Of a stretch of 64,000 bases of DNA, positions 8,210 through 15,828 are shown one piece after another. The notes under the pieces were generated by a model. The model saw only the letters and a program-made list of their open reading frames with translations. It was not told the origin of the DNA and did no database searches. Location: assembly GCA_037045225.1 (NCBI GenBank), contig JBAOHZ010000009.1, positions 744,001 through 808,000 of the forward strand, read 5' to 3'. The first letter of the stretch is position 1; each line of letters begins with the position of its first letter. The translations under genes and the position numbers were made by a program. This DNA is from Nitrospira sp. GTDB taxonomy: Bacteria; Nitrospirota; Nitrospiria; Nitrospirales; Nitrospiraceae.

Positions 8210-9273
8210 GTATCGAAGTCCGCAACGTCACCAAGACCTTTCAAACGTTTTCCGCGCTGCACGAGATCAACCTGCACGTGAAGACCGGAGAGCTGATCGC
8301 CCTGCTGGGGCCGTCGGGATGCGGCAAAACCACGCTGCTCCGCATCCTCGCCGGCTTGGAGGGACCGACCACCGGGTCGATTCTCCTGAACGATCAGGAC
8401 GTCACCGATCGCCATATCGGTGAGCGCGGTGTCGGGTTCGTCTTTCAGCACTACGCCCTGTTCCGCCATATGACCGTCTTCGAAAACATCGCATTCGGGC
8501 TCAGAGTCCGGCCCAGAGCCACCCGGCCGCCCGATGCGACCATCGACGCGAAGGTCCGCGAGCTACTCAAGCTGGTGCAGTTGGAATGGCTCGGCGATCG
8601 TTATCCGCGGCAACTCTCAGGCGGTCAACGTCAACGCGTCGCCCTCGCGCGAGCCTTGGCCGTCGAACCGACCGTCCTGTTGCTCGACGAGCCCTTTGGT
8701 GCGCTCGACGCCAAGGTCCGCAAGGAACTCCGACGCTGGCTCAGACGGCTCCACACGGATCTCCATGTCACCAGCGTCTTCGTCACCCATGATCAGGATG
8801 AAGCGCTGGAGGTCGCGGACCGGGTGGTCGTCATGAATAAGGGGCGCATCGAACAGATCGGCACTCCGGAAGAGGTCTACGAACGGCCGGCCACCCCGTT
8901 CGTGTATGACTTTCTGGGCGGCGTTAACCTTTTCCACGGCCGGGTCCATGAAGGCCGGGTCCAGGTCGGAGACCTCGATCTGGCGCTCCGTGAACAGGGC
9001 GATATTCCGGATGGGCCGGCGATCGGCTACGTCAGGCCGCACGAAATCGATCTGTACCGCCATCCCGGTGAGGAGGGAGCCATCGAAGCTTTGGTAGGAC
9101 GGATCCAGCCCGTTGGGGCCGTCGCGCGCCTGGAAATGGTTCGCACTGACAACGGCGAACTCATCGAAGGTGAAGTCAGTCAGCAACAATGGCGGGAACT
9201 CGCGCTCAGCACCGGCGAACGCGTCTACGTCAGGCCCAAATCGCTCCGGGTGTTTCCCGAGCCGGTGGAATAG
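8206..9273 (+). CDS. cysA: Sulfate/thiosulfate import ATP-binding protein CysA
   Basis: A 355-residue cytoplasmic ATPase that drives the CysTW channel. Walker A is GPSGCGKT (about residues 36-43), the signature is LSGGQRQR, Walker B is VLLLDEPFGALD, and the switch histidine lies in SVFVTHDQDEA. Residues from about 240 form the regulatory C-terminal domain found in CysA proteins (GYVRPHEIDLYR). It ends the transporter operon. Confidence 0.95.
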   Translation: MSIEVRNVTKTFQTFSALHEINLHVKTGELIALLGPSGCGKTTLLRILAGLEGPTTGSILLNDQDVTDRHIGERGVGFVFQHYALFRHMTVFENIAFGLRVRPRATRPPDATIDAKVRELLKLVQLEWLGDRYPRQLSGGQRQRVALARALAVEPTVLLLDEPFGALDAKVRKELRRWLRRLHTDLHVTSVFVTHDQDEALEVADRVVVMNKGRIEQIGTPEEVYERPATPFVYDFLGGVNLFHGRVHEGRVQVGDLDLALREQGDIPDGPAIGYVRPHEIDLYRHPGEEGAIEALVGRIQPVGAVARLEMVRTDNGELIEGEVSQQQWRELALSTGERVYVRPKSLRVFPEPVE

Positions 9274-9289
9274 GCACACAGAGGATCAC

Positions 9290-9694
9290 GTGACGACGAC
9301 GAACACCCAACGTGCGCTGAAGATCGTCTCCGCATCCGATCCAACCGGGCACTCCCTGTCCGGCAGGGCCAGTTGCCTGGTCTTCGAGGACGACACATCG
9401 AAGGCCTTGTTGGAATTGGGACAGAGGATTGCCCCGAGCCATGCGACCGCGCTCATCATCGGCGAAACCGGCACCGGCAAGGAATTGATTGCGCGGCACA
9501 TTCATGAGCTGAGCACCCGCCGGACAGGGCTCTTCGTGGCCGTCAACTGCGCCGCCACCAGCGACACGCTGATGGAAAGCGAACTCTTCGGTCACGAGCG
9601 CGGTGACGAAGGAAGTGGATGCGGTCTTGGGATTGCCGGCCATCCTGGCACTGACGGCCGGCGCCGAGACCACGTTGTTCATGTAAACGCATAA
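9290..9694 (+). pseudogene. Truncated sigma-54-dependent activator (SfnR-like) joined to a foreign tail
   Basis: A GTG at 9290 opens a frame whose first ~105 residues match the start of a sigma-54 activator AAA+ domain: Walker A GETGTGKELIARHIH, then FVAVNCAATSDTLMESELFGHE. The match stops exactly where the essential GAFTGA loop should follow (around 9600); the rest of the AAA+ domain and the DNA-binding domain are missing. The frame then runs on as unrelated, low-complexity sequence. In the +1 frame, 9603-9684 encodes a plausible hydrophobic C-terminus (EVDAVLGLPAILALTAGAE ... LFM then TAA), probably the tail of a lost gene. This looks like a deletion joining two genes. SfnR-type activators control sulfur-starvation genes, which would suit the place. 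Confidence 0.75.
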
Positions 9695-9720
9695 TGCTTA
9701 TGGATTGGAGAGATACGGCT

Positions 9721-9921
9721 ATGGTTGTGGAGATCAATGGAAAATCGGAAGAGATTCCGGGGTCGGTCGTCCTGGATGCGCTGAACGCCAAACACATCGA
9801 CCCGCAAATGGTCGCCGTGGAATTGAACGATACGCTGATCGAACGCGAGCACCTGGGATCCACCCCGTTACAGCCGGGCGATCGCCTGGAGTTTCTGTTC
9901 TACATGGGTGGTGGCCGGTGA
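9721..9921 (+). CDS. ThiS/MoaD-like sulfur carrier protein
   Basis: A 66-residue beta-grasp protein: MVVEINGKSEEI at the start, VAVELNDTLIERE in the middle and LQPGDRLEFLFYMGGGR at the end. These proteins carry sulfur as a C-terminal Gly-Gly thiocarboxylate. Here one Arg follows the glycines, so the ordinary free Gly-Gly end is absent unless trimmed. I chose 9721 over 9694 because a GGAG site lies 10 bp upstream of it. The stop overlaps the next ATG (TGATG), coupling it to cysteine synthase. That pairing recalls CysO-CysM systems, where the carrier donates sulfur to make cysteine. A thiamine role is possible, but no thiamine genes are near. Confidence 0.8.
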   Translation: MVVEINGKSEEIPGSVVLDALNAKHIDPQMVAVELNDTLIEREHLGSTPLQPGDRLEFLFYMGGGR

Positions 9922-10847
9922 TGGAACGAGTACACCGGAACATCACAGAGCTGATCGGCCGGACGCCACTGGTGCGACTCAATCGGCTCTCACCAGAAGG
10001 CGGCGCGACGATCTATGCGAAGGTCGAATCCTCCAACCCCGGGGGCAGCATCAAGGACCGGATCTGCCTCAACATGATCAACGAGGCGGAACGGAGCGGC
10101 CGCCTGAAGCCTGGCACGACCATCGTCGAACCTACGAGCGGGAATACCGGCATCGGGCTCTCCCTCATCGCCGCCGTCCGCGGCTATCCGATGATTCTCG
10201 TCATGCCGGAGAGCATGAGCTCGGAGCGGGCCAGCCTCCTCTCATCGTACGGCGCGCAGTTGGTGCTGACGCCAGCCGCCCAGGGCATGAACGGCTCCAT
10301 TCGGGAAGCCGCACAGATCGCGGCGCAGCATCCGTCCTGCTTCATGCCCGACCAATTTTCCAACCCGGCGAATCCGGCTGCACACCGGCAGACCACGGCC
10401 GTGGAGATCTGGGAGGCCCTGGACGGACGGTTTGACGCCTTCGTCGCAGGGGTCGGGACCGGCGGGACCATCACCGGCTGCGGGGAAGTGTTCAAGGAAC
10501 GTAATCCTTCCATCGACATCGTGGCGGTCGAACCGAGTGGATCCCCGATCCTCTCAGGCGGGCCACCTGGTCCGCACAAGATTCAAGGCATCGGCGCGGG
10601 CTTCATCCCGCAGGTGTTGAATCAGAAGATTCTCGATCGCGTGATCACCGTCACCGACAACGAGGCATACCAAACGGCGAAGCTCCTGGCGAAGAAGGAG
10701 GGCTTGCTCGTGGGAATCTCGGCCGGAGCCAATGTGGCCGCCGCCCAGAAGGTGGCCCGGGAACTCGGCCCCGGCAAACGCGTGGTGACCATCCTCTGCG
10801 ATACAGGCGAGAGGTACATCAGCATGCAGAAGTATTTCAACATTTAA
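9921..10847 (+). CDS. cysK: Cysteine synthase (PLP-dependent)
   Basis: A 308-residue cytoplasmic enzyme that makes cysteine from O-acetylserine (or O-phosphoserine) and sulfide or a protein-bound thiocarboxylate. Lys45 in NPGGSIKDR binds PLP, TSGNTG is the substrate loop and GTGGT binds the PLP phosphate. The C-terminal GKRVVTILCDTGERYIS is typical of CysK/CysM. Because it is translationally coupled to a sulfur carrier, CysM-like use of the carrier is possible. A serine acetyltransferase 3 kb downstream could supply O-acetylserine. The symbol cysK is the cautious choice. Confidence 0.9.
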   Translation: MERVHRNITELIGRTPLVRLNRLSPEGGATIYAKVESSNPGGSIKDRICLNMINEAERSGRLKPGTTIVEPTSGNTGIGLSLIAAVRGYPMILVMPESMSSERASLLSSYGAQLVLTPAAQGMNGSIREAAQIAAQHPSCFMPDQFSNPANPAAHRQTTAVEIWEALDGRFDAFVAGVGTGGTITGCGEVFKERNPSIDIVAVEPSGSPILSGGPPGPHKIQGIGAGFIPQVLNQKILDRVITVTDNEAYQTAKLLAKKEGLLVGISAGANVAAAQKVARELGPGKRVVTILCDTGERYISMQKYFNI

Positions 10848-11073
10848 GCGGAACGCATCCGACCGTCACCGAACTGATCGATCACGAACAGGCCGCCTGC
10901 GAGCTACGGCCCCCTGTGGCTGCCGCTCATGGGAATGAGCCATAACCGGGCGACCGAGCCGCCCCAGACCATGCCGGATTCCTGGAGGGCACCGCATGAA
11001 GACGTGAGCCAAGAAGGAGAACCAGTATCACAAGTTCAGAGCATGTACCCAACATTATGGAAAGGACAACACA
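10848..11073 (+). other. Leader region of the encapsulin gene
   Basis: This 226-bp stretch holds no convincing protein gene. It contains a strong ribosome-site sequence (GGAGGG near 10985) before a minimal frame ATG-AAG-ACG-TGA, and a second GGAG at about 11020, as if a lost or tiny leader ORF preceded the encapsulin. No obvious terminator separates cysteine synthase from encapsulin, so read-through is possible. Confidence 0.3.
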
Positions 11074-12045
11074 ATGAGTGAACGAGCGACTGTTTCCGAA
11101 CCACAAAGCCTGAGCGCCAAAGCCGCGCGGAACCTGGCGACTGCCACAGTCACCGTCCCGCAAATGACGGATATCACCCCGCGGTGGCTGCACAAACTGC
11201 TCCCCTGGGTGGATGTAGACGGCGGTGTCTACCGTCTCAATCGGGTGGCGAAGGCCGTCAAGGGACAGGAGGCCAATGAATTCGGCGAGGCCAAGGTCAA
11301 TCTCCTCACGGTAGATGGTGGCGAGCCGGAACTGCCGACGACCTTTGAGGATTACGAGCTCAACCCGCGCGAGTATCACCTGAGTACGATCCAGACGGTC
11401 GTGCGCACGCATACGCGGGTCACCGATCTGTACAGCAACCGCATTGACCAATTGCGTCAGCAGGTGCGTCTGACGGTAGAAGCGGTCAAGGAGCGTGAAG
11501 AGTGGGAAATCATTAATCATGCACAATTCGGCCTACTGAAAGAAGTCGCTCCGGCTCAGCGCATCAATACACGCAAAGGGACGGCGACGCCGGACGATTT
11601 GGACGAACTCTTGAGCCTGGTCTGGAAGAAGCCTGCCTTTTTCCTTGCTCATCCCAAAGCCATCGCCGCATTCGGACGCGAAGCGACCAGGCGCGGAGTG
11701 CCGCCTCCCACGGTCCATCTTTTCGGCTCGCCATTCATCACCTGGCGCGGCATTCCGTTGATCCCGAGCAACAAGTTGGAGATCGATAAGGCAGGTAACA
11801 CGAGTATCCTGCTGTTGCGCGTCGGTGAAGCCCAACAGGGTGTCGTCGGGCTGCAAAAGGCGGGCGTCACCGGTGAACTCGAAACCGGTCTCTCCGTCCG
11901 CTACATGGGGACGAACGAACACGGTATCGCGTCCCATTTGGTGACACGCTATTTCTCAGCGGCGGTCTTGACCGAAGATGCCATCGCGCGTCTCGACAAC
12001 GTCTCGATCAAGTTCTATCACGAGTATGTCTATCCAAAGGCGTAA
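11074..12045 (+). CDS. srpI: Family 2A encapsulin shell protein (SrpI-like)
   Basis: A 323-residue shell protein of HK97-capsid ancestry that self-assembles into a protein nanocompartment. Features of family 2A encapsulins of the SrpI type are an N-terminal arm with TPRWLHKLLPWVDVDGGVYR, an EYHLSTIQTVVRTHTRVTDL segment, EREEWEIINHAQFGLL, KPAFFLAHPKAIAAFGREAT and HGIASHLVTRYFSAAVL near the end. No phage genes are near. SrpI shells package a cysteine desulfurase, and that gene follows after 4 bp. A GGAAAGGA-type ribosome site precedes the ATG. In studied systems the genes respond to sulfur starvation or store elemental sulfur; here the surrounding sulfur genes point the same way. Confidence 0.93.
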   Translation: MSERATVSEPQSLSAKAARNLATATVTVPQMTDITPRWLHKLLPWVDVDGGVYRLNRVAKAVKGQEANEFGEAKVNLLTVDGGEPELPTTFEDYELNPREYHLSTIQTVVRTHTRVTDLYSNRIDQLRQQVRLTVEAVKEREEWEIINHAQFGLLKEVAPAQRINTRKGTATPDDLDELLSLVWKKPAFFLAHPKAIAAFGREATRRGVPPPTVHLFGSPFITWRGIPLIPSNKLEIDKAGNTSILLLRVGEAQQGVVGLQKAGVTGELETGLSVRYMGTNEHGIASHLVTRYFSAAVLTEDAIARLDNVSIKFYHEYVYPKA

Positions 12046-12049
12046 GACG

Positions 12050-13912
12050 ATGACTACTACGATCAATAACGGACCGACACCCACACATGACCCGTTCGAT
12101 ACAGCCCTGATCACTAGATTGGCTCAGGAGTTCTTTTTGGAGCAGGCCGGCCACAATACGTCGCCGGCCACATTGCAGACCTTTCCGGCGAGCGCCCCCG
12201 GCGCTCCCGGATTGGCCGGCGGATACCCCTCGGCCACACCCGATTCGCATCCACCGGTCCATCCGGGCTTGCAAGCACTCTCGACGCAGCCCACAGGAGC
12301 CGGCACACCGTCGGGTGAACATACTCCCGGTTCCGATGACGCCTACCCCTTCGGTGAACCACGTTGCAACGGGAACGGGGGCAAGCAACACCATCAGGCG
12401 GCGCCATCCGCAAACCAGCCGTTGACGAACGACCCTTCCGAGGTTGGACCACTCACCCCGGACTTCGAAGACGCCTACGCCTTCGGCGGTCCGCACTACC
12501 ACGGCAATGGATTCGACTGGCGCAATGGATCAACCCCGACCGCGAACCGGTCGTTCGCCGACCACCGGCCGTCCATTGCAACACCTTTTCCTGCTTACGA
12601 TACCGTCTCGCCACCGGACTATTATTTTCTCCGTACCCCTGAGGCCGGCCTTCCGGCCTCACCTGCCGCCGCGTCTCCCTCGCGACGCCTGACCTTTTCC
12701 AGTTTGAACGTGGAGGCCATTCGCCGCGACTTTCCCACGCTGCACCAACAGGTGAACGGTCACCCGCTCATCTGGCTCGACAACGCGGCCACCACCCAGA
12801 AGCCGCAAAGCGTCATCGATGCCACCTCGCGCTTTTACAGTCGCGACAACTCCAACATCCATCGCGCAGCCCACACACTGGCCGCCCGTTCGACCGAACA
12901 TTACGAAACGGGCCGTGAACAGGTGCGAGGCTTCATTCACGCAGCCGATGCCAAGGAAATCGTCTTCGTGCGGGGGACGACCGAGGCGATCAACCTGGTG
13001 GCCAACACCTATGGCCGGGCGCATATCGGCCGGGGCGACGAAATCCTGCTGACCACCATGGAACATCACGCCAACATTGTGCCCTGGCAGATGCTGGCGC
13101 AACAGGCGGGAGCCACGATCAAGGTGGCCCCGATCAATGAAGCCGGCGAGCTGATCCTCGACGGGTTTGCGGCGCTGCTGAACCGTCGCACCAAACTGGT
13201 GGCGGTCACCCATGTCTCTAATGCGCTGGGCACGGTGAATCCGGTGGAGCAGCTGATTGCGCTGGCGCACAGCTACGGTGTCCCGGTGCTCGTGGACGGC
13301 GCGCAATCGACACCGCACATGCCCATCGATGTACAAGCCATGGATTGCGATTTCTTCGTGTTCTCGGGCCACAAGATTTTCGGCCCGACCGGCATCGGTG
13401 TGCTCTACGGTAAGGCGGCGCTCCTGGAAGAGATGCCTCCCTGGCAAGGCGGCGGAAATATGATCCAAGACGTCACCTTTACCAAGACGACCTATCAAGG
13501 CATTCCTCAAAAGTTCGAGGCGGGCACCCAGGATATCGCCGGTGTCGTCGGCCTCAGCGCGGCGATCGACTATCTCACCAAACTAGGCATGTCTGCGATT
13601 GCCGCCTACGAGCACGAATTGCTGGAATATGCCACGCAGGCGCTGGCATCGGTCGGCGGGCTTCGACCGATCGGCACAGCGTCCCACAAGGCAAGTGTCT
13701 TGTCGTTTGTGCTGGATGGCTTCGAGAATGAAGAGGTCGGCCGGCATCTGAATCGACAGGGTATTGCCGTGCGCTCCGGACACCATTGCGCGCAACCGAC
13801 CGTGCGCCGCTTCGGGTTCAACGGGACCGTCCGTCCGTCGCTGGCGTTTTACAACACACATGACGAAATCGACGCACTCGTGCGCGCCTTGCATCAACTG
13901 AAAACGGAATAG
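12050..13912 (+). CDS. cyd: SufS-type cysteine desulfurase with disordered encapsulin-cargo domain
   Basis: A 620-residue enzyme read from the ATG at 12050, 4 bp after the encapsulin stop. Residues ~218-620 are a type II cysteine desulfurase: IWLDNAATTQKPQ, the PLP lysine at about 442 in FSGHKIFGPTG, and the catalytic cysteine at about 580 in RSGHHCAQP. It releases sulfur from cysteine as alanine and a persulfide. Residues 1-217 are Pro/Gly/Ser/Thr-rich and look disordered, apart from an amphipathic stretch (FDTALITRLAQEFFLEQ, 16-32). Two copies of a motif DAY-x-FG-x-P-xxx-GNG occur at about 97-110 and 141-154. Such an N-terminal domain directs the enzyme into family 2A encapsulins. Role as shell cargo is strongly supported by family and position. 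Confidence 0.93.
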   Translation: MTTTINNGPTPTHDPFDTALITRLAQEFFLEQAGHNTSPATLQTFPASAPGAPGLAGGYPSATPDSHPPVHPGLQALSTQPTGAGTPSGEHTPGSDDAYPFGEPRCNGNGGKQHHQAAPSANQPLTNDPSEVGPLTPDFEDAYAFGGPHYHGNGFDWRNGSTPTANRSFADHRPSIATPFPAYDTVSPPDYYFLRTPEAGLPASPAAASPSRRLTFSSLNVEAIRRDFPTLHQQVNGHPLIWLDNAATTQKPQSVIDATSRFYSRDNSNIHRAAHTLAARSTEHYETGREQVRGFIHAADAKEIVFVRGTTEAINLVANTYGRAHIGRGDEILLTTMEHHANIVPWQMLAQQAGATIKVAPINEAGELILDGFAALLNRRTKLVAVTHVSNALGTVNPVEQLIALAHSYGVPVLVDGAQSTPHMPIDVQAMDCDFFVFSGHKIFGPTGIGVLYGKAALLEEMPPWQGGGNMIQDVTFTKTTYQGIPQKFEAGTQDIAGVVGLSAAIDYLTKLGMSAIAAYEHELLEYATQALASVGGLRPIGTASHKASVLSFVLDGFENEEVGRHLNRQGIAVRSGHHCAQPTVRRFGFNGTVRPSLAFYNTHDEIDALVRALHQLKTE

Positions 13913-13946
13913 GCAGCGCAAGACGACGCGGAAAAGGCAGAGGTGT

Positions 13947-14918
13947 ATGGAAAAGGATTTGGCCAAATCGTTGGAGGCTCCGCCATCGACCTGGAATATC
14001 GACCAGGTCGTGGCCGCTCTCCGGCACTCGCGTGAAATCGAGCACAATGTGCGACATCAAGGCCGCATCCGGGAATTGCCGTCCCGGAAAGCCTTACTGG
14101 AAGTTCTGGGTGGGTTGTGCGCCGTGTTGTTTCCGACCCACTACGGCCGGTCGGATCTGAACGAAGCCAACATCGACTATTTTGTCGGCAACCAACTACA
14201 CCAGACTCTGAGCATGTTGCAGGATCAAGTTCGTCGCGGACTCCTGTTCGTGTCGGAAGGAAATGAGAGGGAGGACGCCGACGCACACCAGTCCGCATAC
14301 GACATCACGACCAGGTTTGCCGCGCAGTTACCCGCGATTCGTGCGCGATTCTTCACCGATCTCCAGGCGGCCTATCAGGGAGATCCCGCGGCAACCAGCG
14401 CCTCCGAAATTCTGCTCTGTTATCCCGGCATGACCGCAGTCATCTACTACCGCGTCGCGCACGCGCTCTACAAGTTGGGCGCACGCCTGCCGGCGCGTCT
14501 CATCTCCGATATCGCACATTCCACCACCGGGATCGATATCCATCCGGCAGCCACCATCGGAGGCTCCTTTTTCATCGATCATGGCACGGGCGTCGTGATC
14601 GGAGAAACAGCCGTCATCGGTGAGCGAGTCCGACTTTATCAGGCTGTCACCCTCGGCGCGAAACGCTTCCAGGAGGGAGACAACGGGGGGTTGGTCAAAG
14701 GCACCCCGCGCCATCCGATCGTCGAGGATGACGTTGTGATCTATGCGGGCGCGACCATTCTGGGGCGTATCACCATCGGCAAGGGGTCGATCATCGGCGG
14801 CAATGTCTGGCTGACCCACAGCGTGCCGGCCGGCAGTAATGTGTTGCAGGCGCAAATGCGCAATACGACCGTCGAGCCCAAACATTTGATCGACGCAGTG
14901 TATCAACCGAGGATTTAG
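13947..14918 (+). CDS. cysE: Serine O-acetyltransferase (EpsC type)
   Basis: A 323-residue cytoplasmic enzyme that acetylates serine to O-acetylserine, the acceptor for cysteine synthase. The N-terminal ~170 residues are helical. The C-terminal left-handed beta-helix carries the catalytic stretch IDIHPAATIGGSFFIDHGTG and IGETAVIGERVRLYQAVTLG. The long N-terminal region is that of the EpsC group, not the shorter E. coli CysE. It follows the desulfurase by 34 bp. Serine acetyltransferase is a common partner of family 2A encapsulins, because it supplies the cysteine used as sulfur donor. Confidence 0.92.
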   Translation: MEKDLAKSLEAPPSTWNIDQVVAALRHSREIEHNVRHQGRIRELPSRKALLEVLGGLCAVLFPTHYGRSDLNEANIDYFVGNQLHQTLSMLQDQVRRGLLFVSEGNEREDADAHQSAYDITTRFAAQLPAIRARFFTDLQAAYQGDPAATSASEILLCYPGMTAVIYYRVAHALYKLGARLPARLISDIAHSTTGIDIHPAATIGGSFFIDHGTGVVIGETAVIGERVRLYQAVTLGAKRFQEGDNGGLVKGTPRHPIVEDDVVIYAGATILGRITIGKGSIIGGNVWLTHSVPAGSNVLQAQMRNTTVEPKHLIDAVYQPRI

Positions 14919-14984
14919 ACCTACACTTTTGAACGGCGCGTGGCGATCGCTCTATTGCATGACCATTCGCTTGCGGAGGCTCCC

Positions 14985-15377
14985 ATGTTCGGACCCATTA
15001 CCGTCCCGTTCGGCTCGAAAATGCTGTTCAACACGGTCACGCTGAAACCCGAGATCACCTTCGACGATGTCGAGTTGGCCTTCGGGGAACTCTGCAGTGT
15101 CGTGAAGGATGTGTACGGCGGCGACAAGGGTGGATTCATCGCCGGACAGGTCTTCAGGTTCTCCGGCTTTGTGTCGGACGAGGGATCACTCGCTCCATCA
15201 AGGACAGCCGACGAACATTACGTGATCGTGACCTACTGGCGATCGTTTGAAGAGCACGAACGGTCGCACGCCAATCACATCTTCCGAAACAGCTTCGCCA
15301 AAGTCACCGCCTTCTGCTCCGACACCAAAGAACTGGGGTATGACATGTTGTGGCAGGGCGAGGCCGCCACTCGTTGA
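14985..15377 (+). CDS. Small alpha-beta barrel protein with a sulfur-oxygenase-reductase-like residue pattern
   Basis: A 130-residue cytoplasmic protein; the ATG at 14985 has a GGAGG site 5 bp upstream, better than the upstream frame start at 14940. The pattern beta-helix-beta (LFNTVTLKPE, FIAGQVFRFSG, YVIVTYWRSFEEHERSH) is that of dimeric alpha-beta barrels such as ABM monooxygenases. Cys37, His91, His95 and Glu116 are placed almost as Cys31, His86, His90 and Glu114 in the Acidianus sulfur oxygenase reductase, where they bind sulfur and iron; the local order YW-x-S-x-EEH-xxx-H and E-L-G-Y-D-M-L-W also resembles that enzyme. Sulfur oxygenase reductase is ~308 residues, so this would be a half-size relative. 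It could equally be an ordinary ABM-domain protein. It follows serine acetyltransferase by 66 bp. Confidence 0.6.
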   Translation: MFGPITVPFGSKMLFNTVTLKPEITFDDVELAFGELCSVVKDVYGGDKGGFIAGQVFRFSGFVSDEGSLAPSRTADEHYVIVTYWRSFEEHERSHANHIFRNSFAKVTAFCSDTKELGYDMLWQGEAATR

Positions 15378-15828
15378 GCACCGGCTGTTGAACGCAATGC
15401 ATCGCTTGGCGTCCACGTTTGTCTCTTGCCGCGCCATTCAGTTCTTGAACGTAGTGGTCGGCAAAGGCCTCCCTGTCGCACGCGGCCGATCTTCATGCAC
15501 GCGATCAACAGCACCTGCTGATACAGCCACAATCGTCAGGCCCACACCCATCGCTCTCACCCTGCTTTCCGCCTTCGTTGCCTCATCCACAGTCTGCTTT
15601 TCTCGGCGATCGGTCGCGCTGATGGTACCTTTGAGCTGTCGAAGCAGCAGCCTGTGCTGGAGCACCGTTGCTGGAACAGCAGTCGCCCGGTGCTGCACAC
15701 TGCTTCCATTAACAACGGTCCTACGTATCGCAGATGCGTTGTCAGATCGCTCGAGTACGGTGCCGGTTGCACCCGACTGACAGGGGCCGTCTCTCTGTGG
15801 TACGTTCGATGTTCACCACGAGGCCTGC
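15378..15828. other. 451-bp gap without a convincing gene
   Basis: Frames are open on both strands here but show no family pattern and poor ribosome sites. The best, on the minus strand at 15438-15698 (86 codons), has a short hydrophobic run (GVGLTIVAVSAGAV) and basic ends, but no good start. I see no clear terminator or promoter. Confidence 0.3.

Noticed and set aside
9113..9289. In-frame extension of the sigma-54 fragment upstream into cysA
   Set aside because: It overlaps the intact cysA in another frame and has no ribosome site; GTG 9290 fits better.
11074..12045. Phage major capsid gene
   Set aside because: HK97-type fold text could suggest a prophage, but there are no portal, terminase or tail genes, and a cysteine desulfurase cargo follows.
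15438..15698. Possible minus-strand small membrane protein
   Set aside because: No ribosome site, no family pattern; described only as part of the gap.
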